Source of the DNA: Gordonia spumicola
GTDB taxonomy: Bacteria > Actinomycetota > Actinomycetes > Mycobacteriales > Mycobacteriaceae
Assembly (NCBI RefSeq): GCF_009932475.1
Contig: NZ_BJOV01000001.1
Coordinates: forward strand, 186,001-250,000
Direction: 5' to 3'
Length of the DNA stretch: 64,000 nt
The notes beneath the pieces are model-generated. The model searched no databases, was not told the DNA's origin, and saw only the letters and a program-made list of their open reading frames with translations. Position numbers and translations under genes: made by a program. Positions 8,359 through 20,077 of this stretch are shown here, piece by piece. Numbering within the stretch: position 1 is the stretch's first letter; the number at the start of each line of letters is the position of its first letter.

Positions 8359-11300
8359 TTGGCTCTCGACCGCCAGTCCACCTCAACCACAGCGGGTATC
8401 ATCCCGGGCGCACCGCATCGCGCCTCATTCGCCAAGATCGACGAGCCTCTGGAGGTTCCGGGTCTGCTGGACGTCCAGCTCGACTCGTTCGACTGGCTCG
8501 TCGGAACGCCGGAATGGCGCGCGAAGGCGATCGCCCGAGGTGAAGAGAACCCGGTCGGCGGACTCGAGGAAGTCCTCCGCGAACTCTCGCCGATCGAGGA
8601 CTTCTCGTCCTCGATGTCGCTGTCCTTCTCCGATCCGCACTTCGACGAGGTCAAGGCCTCGGTCGACGAGTGCAAGGACAAGGACATGACGTACGCGGCT
8701 CCGCTGTTCGTCACCGCGGAGTTCATCAACAACAACACGGGCGAGATCAAGTCGCAGACCGTCTTCATGGGCGACTTCCCGATCATGACCGACAAGGGCA
8801 GCTTCGTCATCAACGGCACCGAGCGTGTCGTCGTCAGCCAGCTGGTCCGCAGCCCCGGTGTGTACTTCGACGCCACCATCGACAAGGCCACGGAGAAGAC
8901 CCTCCACTCGGTGAAGGTGATCCCGGGTCGCGGCGCGTGGCTCGAGTTCGACGTCGACAAGCGCGACACCGTCGGCGTCCGCATCGACCGCAAGCGTCGT
9001 CAGCCGGTCACCGTGCTGCTGCAGGCCCTCGGCATGACCCGCGAGGAGATCACCGAGCGCTTCGGCTTCTCCGAGATCCTCATGTCGACGCTCGAGAAGG
9101 ACTCCACGTCCAACCAGGACGAGGCGCTCCTCGAGGTGTACCGCAAGCTGCGTCCGGGCGAGCCGCCGACCAAGGAGTCGGCCGAGAGCCTGCTGGAGAA
9201 CCTGTTCTTCCGCGAGAAGCGCTACGACCTGGCGCGCGTCGGCCGTTACAAGATCAACAAGAAGCTCGGCCTCACCGCGAACCCGATGTTCGGCGAGTCG
9301 GTCCTGACCCGCGAGGACATCGTCGCGACGGTCGAGTACCTGGTGCGCCTGCACGAGGCCGATCCGAACATCATCTCGAACATGACCGTCCCCGGCGGCG
9401 TCGAGGTCCCGGTCGAGGTCGACGACATCGACCACTTCGGCAACCGTCGCCTCCGCACGGTCGGCGAGCTGATCCAGAACCAGATCCGCGTCGGCCTGTC
9501 GCGCATGGAGCGTGTCGTCCGCGAGCGCATGACCACGCAGGACGCCGAGGCGATCACGCCGCAGACCCTGATCAACATCCGTCCCGTCGTGGCGGCGATC
9601 AAGGAGTTCTTCGGAACCAGCCAGCTGTCGCAGTTCATGGACCAGAACAACCCGCTGTCTGGCCTGACCCACAAGCGTCGCCTGTCGGCGCTCGGCCCCG
9701 GCGGTCTGTCGCGTGAGCGCGCGGGCCTCGAGGTCCGCGACGTCCACCCGTCGCACTACGGCCGCATGTGCCCGATCGAGACCCCGGAAGGCCCGAACAT
9801 CGGCCTGATCGGTTCACTGTCGGTCTACGCCCGCGTGAACCCGTTCGGTTTCATCGAGACCCCGTACCGCAAGGTCGTCGACGGTGTCGTCACCGACGAG
9901 ATCGCCTACATGACCGCCGATGAAGAGGATCGTTACCTCATCGGTCAGGCCAACACGAACTACGACGCCGACGGTCGTATCACCGACGAGCGCGTCCTGG
10001 TCCGCATCAAGGGCGCCGAGGTCGAGTTCGTCCCGGCCGCCTCGGTGGAACTGCTCGACGTCTCGCCGCGCCAGATGGTGTCGGTCGCGACCGCGATGAT
10101 CCCGTTCCTCGAGCACGACGACGCCAACCGTGCCCTGATGGGCGCCAACATGCAGCGTCAGGCGGTTCCGCTGGTCCGCAGCGAGTCGCCGCTCGTCGGC
10201 ACCGGCATGGAGCTGCGCGCCGCGGTCGACGCGGGCGACGTCATCGTCACCGGCAAGACCGGTGTGGTGGAGGAGGTCTCGGCCGACTTCATCACCGTGA
10301 TGGCCGACGACGGCACGCGTGACAGCTTCCGTCTGCGCAAGTTCGAGCGTTCGAACCACGGCACCTGCGCCAACCAGGTCCCGATCGTCGACGAGGGTCA
10401 GCGCGTCGAGGCCGGTCAGGTCCTCGCCGACGGCCCCTGCACCGATCAGGGCGAGATGGCGCTCGGCAAGAACCTGCTCGTGGCGATCATGCCGTGGGAG
10501 GGCCACAACTACGAGGACGCGATCATCCTGTCGCAGCGCCTCGTCGAAGAGGACACTCTCACCTCGATCCACATCGAGGAGCACGAGATCGACGCCCGCG
10601 ACACCAAGCTCGGTGCCGAGGAGATCACTCGTGACATCCCGAACGTCTCCGACGAGGTCCTCGCCGATCTCGACGAGCGTGGCATCGTGCGCATCGGCGC
10701 CGAGGTCCGCGACGGCGACGTGCTGGTCGGCAAGGTCACCCCGAAGGGCGAGACCGAGCTGACCCCGGAGGAGCGTCTGCTCCGCGCGATCTTCGGTGAG
10801 AAGGCCCGCGAAGTCCGCGACACCTCGCTCAAGGTGCCGCACGGCGAGACCGGCAAGGTCATCGGCGTGCGCGTGTTCAGCCGCGAGGACGACGACGACC
10901 TGGCGCCCGGCGTCAACGAGCTCGTCCGCGTCTACGTCGCGCAGAAGCGCAAGATCCAGGACGGCGACAAGCTCGCCGGTCGGCACGGCAACAAGGGCGT
11001 CATCGGCAAGATCCTCCCGCAGGAGGACATGCCGTTCCTGCCCGACGGCACGCCCGTCGACATCATCCTGAACACGCACGGCGTCCCGCGTCGTATGAAC
11101 ATCGGTCAGATCCTCGAGACCCACCTGGGTTGGGTCGCGAAGGCCGGCTGGAACATCGACACCGACAAGCTGGAGGAGGAGTGGGCCAAGCGCCTGCCCG
11201 CCGACATGCTGTCGGCCGAGCCGAACACGAACACCGCGACCCCGGTGTTCGACGGCGCCAAGGACGACGAGCTGGCGGGTCTGCTCGGCTCGACGCTCCC

Positions 11301-11859
11301 GAACCGCGACGGCGACGTCATGGTGGGCCCCGACGGCAAGGCGGAGCTGTTCGACGGTCGCTCCGGCGAGCCGTTCCCGTACCCCGTGTCGGTCGGCTAC
11401 ATGTACATCATCAAGCTGCACCACCTGGTCGACGACAAGATCCACGCTCGTTCGACCGGTCCGTACTCGATGATCACGCAGCAGCCGCTCGGCGGTAAGG
11501 CGCAGTTCGGTGGACAGCGCTTCGGTGAGATGGAGTGCTGGGCGATGCAGGCGTACGGCGCCGCCTACACCCTGCAGGAACTGCTGACCATCAAGTCGGA
11601 CGACGTCGTCGGCCGCGTGAAGGTCTACGAGGCGATCGTCAAGGGCGAGAACATCCCCGAACCGGGCATCCCCGAGTCGTTCAAGGTGCTCCTGAAGGAG
11701 CTCCAGTCGCTCTGCCTCAACGTGGAGGTGCTGTCGTCCGACGGCGCGGCCATCGAGATGGCCGACACCGACGACGAGGATCTCGAGCGCGCTGCTGCCA
11801 ATCTCGGCATCAACCTGTCGCGCAACGAGAACGCCACCGTCGACGACCTCGCGAACTAG
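8359..11859 (+). CDS. rpoB: DNA-directed RNA polymerase subunit beta
   Basis: This 1166-aa protein is the beta subunit of RNA polymerase. It is near-colinear with mycobacterial RpoB from the [22 protein letters not shown] segment to the C-terminal [15 protein letters not shown]. The rifampicin pocket (around [20 protein letters not shown] and [11 protein letters not shown]) carries the susceptible residues Asp428, His438 and Ser443, the equivalents of the main resistance positions, so no rifampicin-resistance change is seen there. The later [16 protein letters not shown] segment that contacts beta-prime is intact. It uses TTG as start, and rpoC follows after 20 nt. Confidence 0.98.
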   Translation: MALDRQSTSTTAGIIPGAPHRASFAKIDEPLEVPGLLDVQLDSFDWLVGTPEWRAKAIARGEENPVGGLEEVLRELSPIEDFSSSMSLSFSDPHFDEVKASVDECKDKDMTYAAPLFVTAEFINNNTGEIKSQTVFMGDFPIMTDKGSFVINGTERVVVSQLVRSPGVYFDATIDKATEKTLHSVKVIPGRGAWLEFDVDKRDTVGVRIDRKRRQPVTVLLQALGMTREEITERFGFSEILMSTLEKDSTSNQDEALLEVYRKLRPGEPPTKESAESLLENLFFREKRYDLARVGRYKINKKLGLTANPMFGESVLTREDIVATVEYLVRLHEADPNIISNMTVPGGVEVPVEVDDIDHFGNRRLRTVGELIQNQIRVGLSRMERVVRERMTTQDAEAITPQTLINIRPVVAAIKEFFGTSQLSQFMDQNNPLSGLTHKRRLSALGPGGLSRERAGLEVRDVHPSHYGRMCPIETPEGPNIGLIGSLSVYARVNPFGFIETPYRKVVDGVVTDEIAYMTADEEDRYLIGQANTNYDADGRITDERVLVRIKGAEVEFVPAASVELLDVSPRQMVSVATAMIPFLEHDDANRALMGANMQRQAVPLVRSESPLVGTGMELRAAVDAGDVIVTGKTGVVEEVSADFITVMADDGTRDSFRLRKFERSNHGTCANQVPIVDEGQRVEAGQVLADGPCTDQGEMALGKNLLVAIMPWEGHNYEDAIILSQRLVEEDTLTSIHIEEHEIDARDTKLGAEEITRDIPNVSDEVLADLDERGIVRIGAEVRDGDVLVGKVTPKGETELTPEERLLRAIFGEKAREVRDTSLKVPHGETGKVIGVRVFSREDDDDLAPGVNELVRVYVAQKRKIQDGDKLAGRHGNKGVIGKILPQEDMPFLPDGTPVDIILNTHGVPRRMNIGQILETHLGWVAKAGWNIDTDKLEEEWAKRLPADMLSAEPNTNTATPVFDGAKDDELAGLLGSTLPNRDGDVMVGPDGKAELFDGRSGEPFPYPVSVGYMYIIKLHHLVDDKIHARSTGPYSMITQQPLGGKAQFGGQRFGEMECWAMQAYGAAYTLQELLTIKSDDVVGRVKVYEAIVKGENIPEPGIPESFKVLLKELQSLCLNVEVLSSDGAAIEMADTDDEDLERAAANLGINLSRNENATVDDLAN

Positions 11860-11879
11860 ACCAGGAAGGTCAAAAGACA

Positions 11880-15836
<3,957 letters not shown>

Positions 15837-15848
15837 CCTGAGTTCACG

Positions 15849-15887
15849 ACGAACCCCCGCCCGATTCGGTCGGGCGGGGGTTTCGTC
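15849..15887 (+). terminator. Intrinsic terminator of rpoBC
   Basis: AACCCCCGCCCGA (15852-15864) pairs perfectly with TCGGGCGGGGGTT (15870-15882) around a 5-nt loop. It begins 15 nt after the rpoC stop and is followed by a short T-rich stretch. Confidence 0.9.
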
Positions 15888-16002
15888 GTATGGGGCCGAC
15901 AACAAGGGCGGAGGACCCGACCGGCACGAGAACTCCGGTTCTGGCACAGATATGCGCCCGGGTGCGACACAATGCGGCGAGTAGCAAACGCCAGGAGGTC
16001 GC

Positions 16003-17361
16003 ATGCAGTCGTGGTCGGAGATCGTCGCCGACGTCGAACGGAACTGGGTGATCTACGCGTCCATGCCCGTCATCGCGGCGCTGATCGGCTGGGGCACCAA
16101 GATCGTCGCTATCCGGATGATGTTCCGGCCGCATCGGTTCAAGGGCATCGGACGGCTCGGATGGCAGGGCATCATCCCCAAACGCGCCCCGGAGATGGTC
16201 GCCGTCCTCTGCGAAACGCTCACCGGTCGGCTGATCTCGTCGTCGGAGATCGTGCAGCGGATCGACGGCGTCGAGCTCGCGGCGCTGATCGACAGGCCGA
16301 TGCGTGCGGAGGTCGCCCGCATCGTGAACACGATCGCGCCCGAGTTCCAACCGACCGTCTGGCACGCGCTGCCCGAGCCGGCCCGAGACGCGGTGATCGA
16401 GCGGGCCCAGCGAGTGTCGCCCGACGTCGTCGTCGCCATCGCGGACGCGTTGACCGAGCGGATCGACGAGGTGTTCGACCTGCAGACGATGGTGACGCAG
16501 GAGTTCCTGTCCGATCCCGAGACGCTGGAGAAGATGTTCTCCGAGGTCGGGCGTCGCGAGTTCGCGTTCATCCGGCGCAGTGGTCTGGTCTTCGGTTTCC
16601 TGATCGGTCTCGTCCAGGTGTTGGTGTGGGCGCTGTTCCACAACCCGTGGGTCATGCCGCTGTTCGGTCTGTTCACCGGTTGGTTCACCGACTGGGCCGC
16701 GCTGCGCCTGATCTTCAATCCGAAGGAGCCGACGAAGTACTTCGGCGTCATCACCTGGCAGGGTCTGTTCCTCAAGCACCGCATCCCGGTGTCGGAGGAG
16801 TACGCGGTACTGATCGCGTCTCGCGTGCTGACCACGGAGAAACTGATGAGGGGAGTGTTCGACGGGCCGCAGCGGGCCGCGCTGATCGACCTCGTCGCCG
16901 AGATCCTGGAGGAGGAGGTGCGCGACCAACTGGGCGACGTGTCGAAGACGTTGCGGCGTGAGGTCGGCGATCTCAAGGCGCTCGACTCGATCGGCTTCGG
17001 CGGTCTGTCGGTCGGCGGGCTGCTGGGCGTCGCCACCGATGCGTTGAACACGCCGCTGAAGGCGGTCACATCGCTCGGCCTGGACACGATCGAACTGGGA
17101 CCGATGTGCCAGGCGGCGGCCGCCGACATGGTGGAGGTCCTGCCGTCGGTGATGGCGGGAGCAGAGGACTATCTGACGCGGACGCTCGACATCGAGACGA
17201 TCATGGCGGAGAAGATGAAGGCGATGACGCCGGAGGAGTTCGAGGGCGTGCTGCGTCCGGCGTTCCAGGCCGACGAGCGCACACTGATCATCGTCGGCGC
17301 CGTCCTGGGCTTCATGGTCGGTGAGTTGCAGGTGCTGCTCGTCGAACACTTCACGGTGTGA
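16003..17361 (+). CDS. DUF445 family membrane protein
   Basis: This is a 452-aa DUF445 protein of unknown function. ATG 16003 has an AGGAGG Shine-Dalgarno 6 nt upstream. It has an N-terminal hydrophobic segment (about residues 16-36), a central one (about 193-215) and a C-terminal one (about 425-445). An internal duplication is visible: GWGTKIVAIRMMF...GWQGIIPKR near residue 28 and GWFTDWAALRLIF...TWQGLFLKHR near residue 226. The region between 15888 and 16002 holds no other recognised feature. Confidence 0.85.
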   Translation: MQSWSEIVADVERNWVIYASMPVIAALIGWGTKIVAIRMMFRPHRFKGIGRLGWQGIIPKRAPEMVAVLCETLTGRLISSSEIVQRIDGVELAALIDRPMRAEVARIVNTIAPEFQPTVWHALPEPARDAVIERAQRVSPDVVVAIADALTERIDEVFDLQTMVTQEFLSDPETLEKMFSEVGRREFAFIRRSGLVFGFLIGLVQVLVWALFHNPWVMPLFGLFTGWFTDWAALRLIFNPKEPTKYFGVITWQGLFLKHRIPVSEEYAVLIASRVLTTEKLMRGVFDGPQRAALIDLVAEILEEEVRDQLGDVSKTLRREVGDLKALDSIGFGGLSVGGLLGVATDALNTPLKAVTSLGLDTIELGPMCQAAAADMVEVLPSVMAGAEDYLTRTLDIETIMAEKMKAMTPEEFEGVLRPAFQADERTLIIVGAVLGFMVGELQVLLVEHFTV

Positions 17362-17377
17362 ACTGAATCACAACGCA

Positions 17378-17419
17378 TTGCGTAAATCATTACGCAGCGC
17401 ATAGTGTTTGAGTTACGCA
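17378..17419 (+). promoter_or_regulatory. Promoter with overlapping TGCGTAA/TTACGCA operator
   Basis: A perfect 7-bp inverted repeat TGCGTAA-ATCA-TTACGCA lies at 17379-17396. A third half-site TTACGCA sits at 17413-17419. A plausible -35 (TTGCGT, 17378-17383) and -10 (CATAGT, 17400-17405, 16-nt spacer) overlap the dyad, so a bound protein would block transcription. The PhaR-like regulator encoded 500 bp downstream is the obvious candidate: known PhaR sites also have TGC...GCA ends (inference). Confidence 0.6.
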
Positions 17420-17475
17420 AACGCAGAAAGAACCTGGCGGATGCGAAACCCGGACATCACCGCAAGGAGAACATC

Positions 17476-17778
17476 ATGACTGCATCGAACAAGGCCGCCG
17501 AGACCACCGCCACCGACGCGAAGGTCGCCGACGCCGTCATCACCGACTTCCTCACCACCGTCATCGAGTCGACCCGCGACCTCGTCGACAATCTCCTCGA
17601 GTCGGCGGGCACCGTCGAGCGCAACGTCCGCGAGCGCGCCGACGACGCCCGCGAGAAGCTGACCGGCGACGACGCCGTCGACGCCCTGCGCACCCAGATC
17701 CAGAACCTGTCCGACCAGGTCGAGAAGTTCGCCAACCTTCGCCTGTCGTCGGAGAAGAAGGCCGACGCCGACAAGTGA
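17476..17778 (+). CDS. Small helical phasin-like protein
   Basis: This is a 100-aa protein from ATG 17476, with AAGGAG at 17464-17469. It is almost wholly alpha-helical by composition (Ala, Asp, Glu, Lys, Val) with an amphipathic pattern. No signal peptide or membrane span is visible. It lies just upstream of a PhaR-type regulator and behind a dyad operator, the context of a phasin, the coat protein of polyhydroxyalkanoate granules. HbhA-like adhesins share this composition but carry a Lys/Ala/Pro tail that is absent here. No PHA synthase gene lies in the window, so granule binding is an inference. Confidence 0.6.
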   Translation: MTASNKAAETTATDAKVADAVITDFLTTVIESTRDLVDNLLESAGTVERNVRERADDAREKLTGDDAVDALRTQIQNLSDQVEKFANLRLSSEKKADADK

Positions 17779-17785
17779 TCGGCCC

Positions 17786-17840
17786 CGCCGAACGTCGAGA
17801 AGTCCGGGATGCTCCGTCGGAGCGCCCGGACGTTTCGGCG
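17786..17840 (+). terminator. Long hairpin between the phasin-like gene and the regulator
   Basis: An inner stem GTCCGGG / CCCGGAC (17802-17808, 17825-17831) encloses GCTCC / GGAGC. An outer stem CGCCGAACGTC (17786-17796) pairs with GACGTTTCGGCG (17829-17840) with one bulge; inner and outer stems share bases, so they are alternatives. It is a likely terminator or attenuator that lets the upstream gene be expressed above the regulator. Confidence 0.6.
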
Positions 17841-17882
17841 TCATGACCAGCCGCATCTCGACCCGCATCCCCGAGGAGAATC

Positions 17883-18380
17883 ATGGCCGACGACGAGCCG
17901 TACCTGATCAAGCGCTACTCCAACCGCAAGCTCTACGACTCGGTCCGGCGCAAGTTCACCACCCTCGACGAGGTCGCCAAGCTCCTGGAGTCGGGTATCC
18001 GGGTGCTGATCCGCGACCATGACACCGGCGTCGACCGTACGGACGAGGTGCTCGCGCAGGTTCTGCGTCGTCGAGTGAAGGGGGCTCCCGGAGGGGTGAG
18101 CCTGCTCTCGGACCTGCTGCGCGCGCCCGTCGACGTCGCGAAGACCGTCGTCGACGCGACGGGTCTCGACACGGAGCTGCGCCGCGCCGTCGGCGAGCCC
18201 GCCGCGGCCGAACCTCCCGTCGAACCGGCCTCGGACGAGCCGGACCCCGCGGCGGTCATGGAGCGTCAGGCCGCCGAGATCCGCGAACTGCGCGACCAGG
18301 TCTCGACACTCACCCAGGCGGTCACCATGCTCATCGAGCATCAGACCGCGGCCGCCTCCCCGCCGCCCGCGGACGACTGA
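17883..18380 (+). CDS. PhaR-like polyhydroxyalkanoate synthesis regulator
   Basis: This is a 165-aa protein with an N-terminal PHB/PHA accumulation regulator DNA-binding domain (residues about 5-65: YLIKRYSNRKLYDS then TLDEVAKLLESG and RDHDTG). The middle is Ala/Pro/Glu-rich and a predicted coiled coil follows near the end (AEIRELRDQVSTLTQAVTML). GAGGAG precedes ATG 17883. PhaR proteins repress phasin genes until PHA granules titrate them away. The upstream dyad at 17379-17396 fits that circuit. It is convergent with 18439, with a 64-bp hairpin between. Confidence 0.8.
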   Translation: MADDEPYLIKRYSNRKLYDSVRRKFTTLDEVAKLLESGIRVLIRDHDTGVDRTDEVLAQVLRRRVKGAPGGVSLLSDLLRAPVDVAKTVVDATGLDTELRRAVGEPAAAEPPVEPASDEPDPAAVMERQAAEIRELRDQVSTLTQAVTMLIEHQTAAASPPPADD

Positions 18381-18390
18381 TCCGAGCGTT

Positions 18391-18454
18391 CCCGCGGTAC
18401 TTCTGGTCGGTGCTCATCGGCGGGACGATGAGCGTTGACTAGAAGTGTCGCGGG
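18391..18454. repeat. 64-bp palindromic repeat, copy A
   Basis: This is an imperfect hairpin whose arms read CCCGCGGTACTTCTGGTC... and ...GACTAGAAGTGTCGCGGG, with an inner GCTCATCG / CGATGAGC stem. It is clearly related to the copies at 19427-19490 and 22649-22710. It sits between two convergent genes. The last codons and the TAG stop of the minus-strand gene (18439-18441) lie inside it. Confidence 0.8.
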
Positions 18455-19368
18455 ACCAGTCGGGCCGCTTCGAGCCGCGGACGAACCCGAGCGGCGACCT
18501 CGTGTCGCTCGAGTGCGACCCAATCCCAGCGCACGACGTCGAATCCCATGTCGCGTAACGCGTTCTCTCGGTCCTTTTCGCGCATGACGGCGTCACCGAT
18601 ACTCTCGCCGGGCTTCAGGTTCGCGAGGTACTTGGCGCGACCGTCGAACTCACCGATCACCAGGCCATCCCAGTCGTAGTCGCTGTAGTAGACACGGTCG
18701 GCGACCCGCACCTCGACTTGCAGGTCGGGCACGGGAAGCGAGGCCTCGATCAACTGCGCGCGCCCCCAGGACTCACCTGGGTTCGCCGACCGCCCGTCCG
18801 CCAATCGCAGAGCCGCGCGCACCTTGTCCGAACCTCGACGGCGCCGCGAATCGAGTGCGTCCCGGAGTTCGTCGCGGGTGACCCCGAGACGGAGCGCGGA
18901 ATCGAGGACCGCGAGCGCTCCCGCGAAGTCGGTACCGGCCGCCACGTCCACAGCGGTCGTCGGCAGGTCCGTGACCAACAGTCCGTCGATCCTCGTCACC
19001 TCGGCGAACGTCGTACGGGTGTGGATGTGCCTCGTCGCCAGTCGTTTGCCGTGCGCGCCAGATTCCACGGACTCATGGAGGCGGGTGAGGTCAGGCTTGA
19101 GCATCTCGATCCGCTGGATCGCCGCCGCCGATTGATGACTGAGGATCAGGCCCGGCGTGCGCGCCGCGATCGTCAGGCATCGTCGACGGTAGACCTCCTG
19201 AATCAGGCGCCACGGCTCGTCCGGGAGACTGGATCTCGGAATGTACATGCCGCGGCAGGCGACGACGAGTTCGCCGCAGCGAACCGCCTGTCGGATCTCC
19301 GCATCTGTGCGGCCGGCCTCGAGCGCGGCAGCACGTTCGACGACTCCGTTGATATCGGTGGTCCACAT
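18439..19368 (-). CDS. AbiEi-like antitoxin-domain protein with DUF559-type C-terminus
   Basis: This is a 309-aa protein; I used the ATG at 19368, though a TTG four codons upstream is possible. The N-terminal 50 residues (RAAALEAGRTDAEIRQAV then ACRGMYIPR) match the winged-helix type IV AbiEi antitoxin domain. The C-terminus has a nuclease-like D-x(n)-ExDGxxK pattern (SDYDWDGLVIGEFDGRAKY), as in DUF559/Vsr-like folds. No AbiEii nucleotidyltransferase toxin is adjacent, so it is an orphan as seen for many actinobacterial copies. It lies between 64-bp repeat copies A and B, which may mark its history as a mobile unit (inference). Confidence 0.65.
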   Translation of the reverse strand: MWTTDINGVVERAAALEAGRTDAEIRQAVRCGELVVACRGMYIPRSSLPDEPWRLIQEVYRRRCLTIAARTPGLILSHQSAAAIQRIEMLKPDLTRLHESVESGAHGKRLATRHIHTRTTFAEVTRIDGLLVTDLPTTAVDVAAGTDFAGALAVLDSALRLGVTRDELRDALDSRRRRGSDKVRAALRLADGRSANPGESWGRAQLIEASLPVPDLQVEVRVADRVYYSDYDWDGLVIGEFDGRAKYLANLKPGESIGDAVMREKDRENALRDMGFDVVRWDWVALERHEVAARVRPRLEAARLVPRHF

Positions 19369-19426
19369 GCCGCCAATCAAAGCCGGAATCGCCGGGTCTG
19401 ACTACTACGTTGTCCACAGGGCACCT

Positions 19427-19490
19427 CCCGCGGCACTTCTAGTCAACGCTCATCGTCCCGCCGATGAGCCCTGACTAGAAGTGCCGCGGG
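19427..19490. repeat. 64-bp palindromic repeat, copy B
   Basis: This is the best-paired copy: CCCGCGGCACTTCTAGTCA... pairs with ...TGACTAGAAGTGCCGCGGG, with an inner CTCATCG / CGATGAG stem and a short loop. It begins 59 bp upstream of the AbiEi-like gene and lies immediately after the SRPBCC stop, where it could terminate that minus-strand transcript. Confidence 0.85.
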
Positions 19491-19496
19491 AAGTCG

Positions 19497-19937
19497 TCAG
19501 GCCAGGGATTCGGCGCGGGAGCCGACGGCCGCGGTCACGGCGGCGAACTTGGCGACCAGTTCCTTGCCGAACATGGCCTTCACCAGTCCGGAGAGCGGGC
19601 CGGTGATCTCGAAATGACTCTCGTATCGACTCCGGCCGTCGCCGAGGTCGACGACCGTGTGTCGGCGCAGGCTGCGGACCAGCCCGAACGGTGCGGGTTT
19701 CATCGAGTAGGCGAAGCCGACTCCCGGGGTGACGTCCACGATGTACTCGCGTTTCGACTTCAGACCGCCGGGGCCGAGCTCGAATCGCATGTCGATGGGC
19801 GAGCCGGGTTCCAGGGTCGATGAGCACTCGACTTGAAACGGATTCCATTCGCCGTACGACGCGAAGTCGGTGAGAACTCGCCACACCGTCGCGGCGGGGG
19901 CGTTGATGTCGACAGAACTGTCGGTGACCAGTGACAT
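19497..19937 (-). CDS. SRPBCC (START/Bet v1-like) family protein
   Basis: This is a 146-aa cytosolic protein with the polyketide-cyclase/START fold pattern: DINAPAATVWRVLTDFASYGEWNPF at residues 9-33, a central LEPGSPIDMRFELGPGG strand region and a C-terminal long helix (LVKAMFGKELVAKFAAVTAAV). Such proteins bind small hydrophobic ligands; no catalytic residues can be assigned. It is divergent from the secreted-protein gene at 20078 across a 140-bp gap. A weak TTGTTA (20010) / GATAGT (20035) pair there could serve the plus-strand gene. Confidence 0.8.
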   Translation of the reverse strand: MSLVTDSSVDINAPAATVWRVLTDFASYGEWNPFQVECSSTLEPGSPIDMRFELGPGGLKSKREYIVDVTPGVGFAYSMKPAPFGLVRSLRRHTVVDLGDGRSRYESHFEITGPLSGLVKAMFGKELVAKFAAVTAAVGSRAESLA

Positions 19938-20077
19938 GACGCCATTTTAGAACGTGTTCCACGTCTGAATCGTGCCGGGTTGGCGACGACCTCCGGCATG
20001 AAATCGTCGTTGTTAACAAAACGGACGCCTCGCCGATAGTCCTAGGAATGCGTTGTAAGTCACACAAGGGGGGAACT

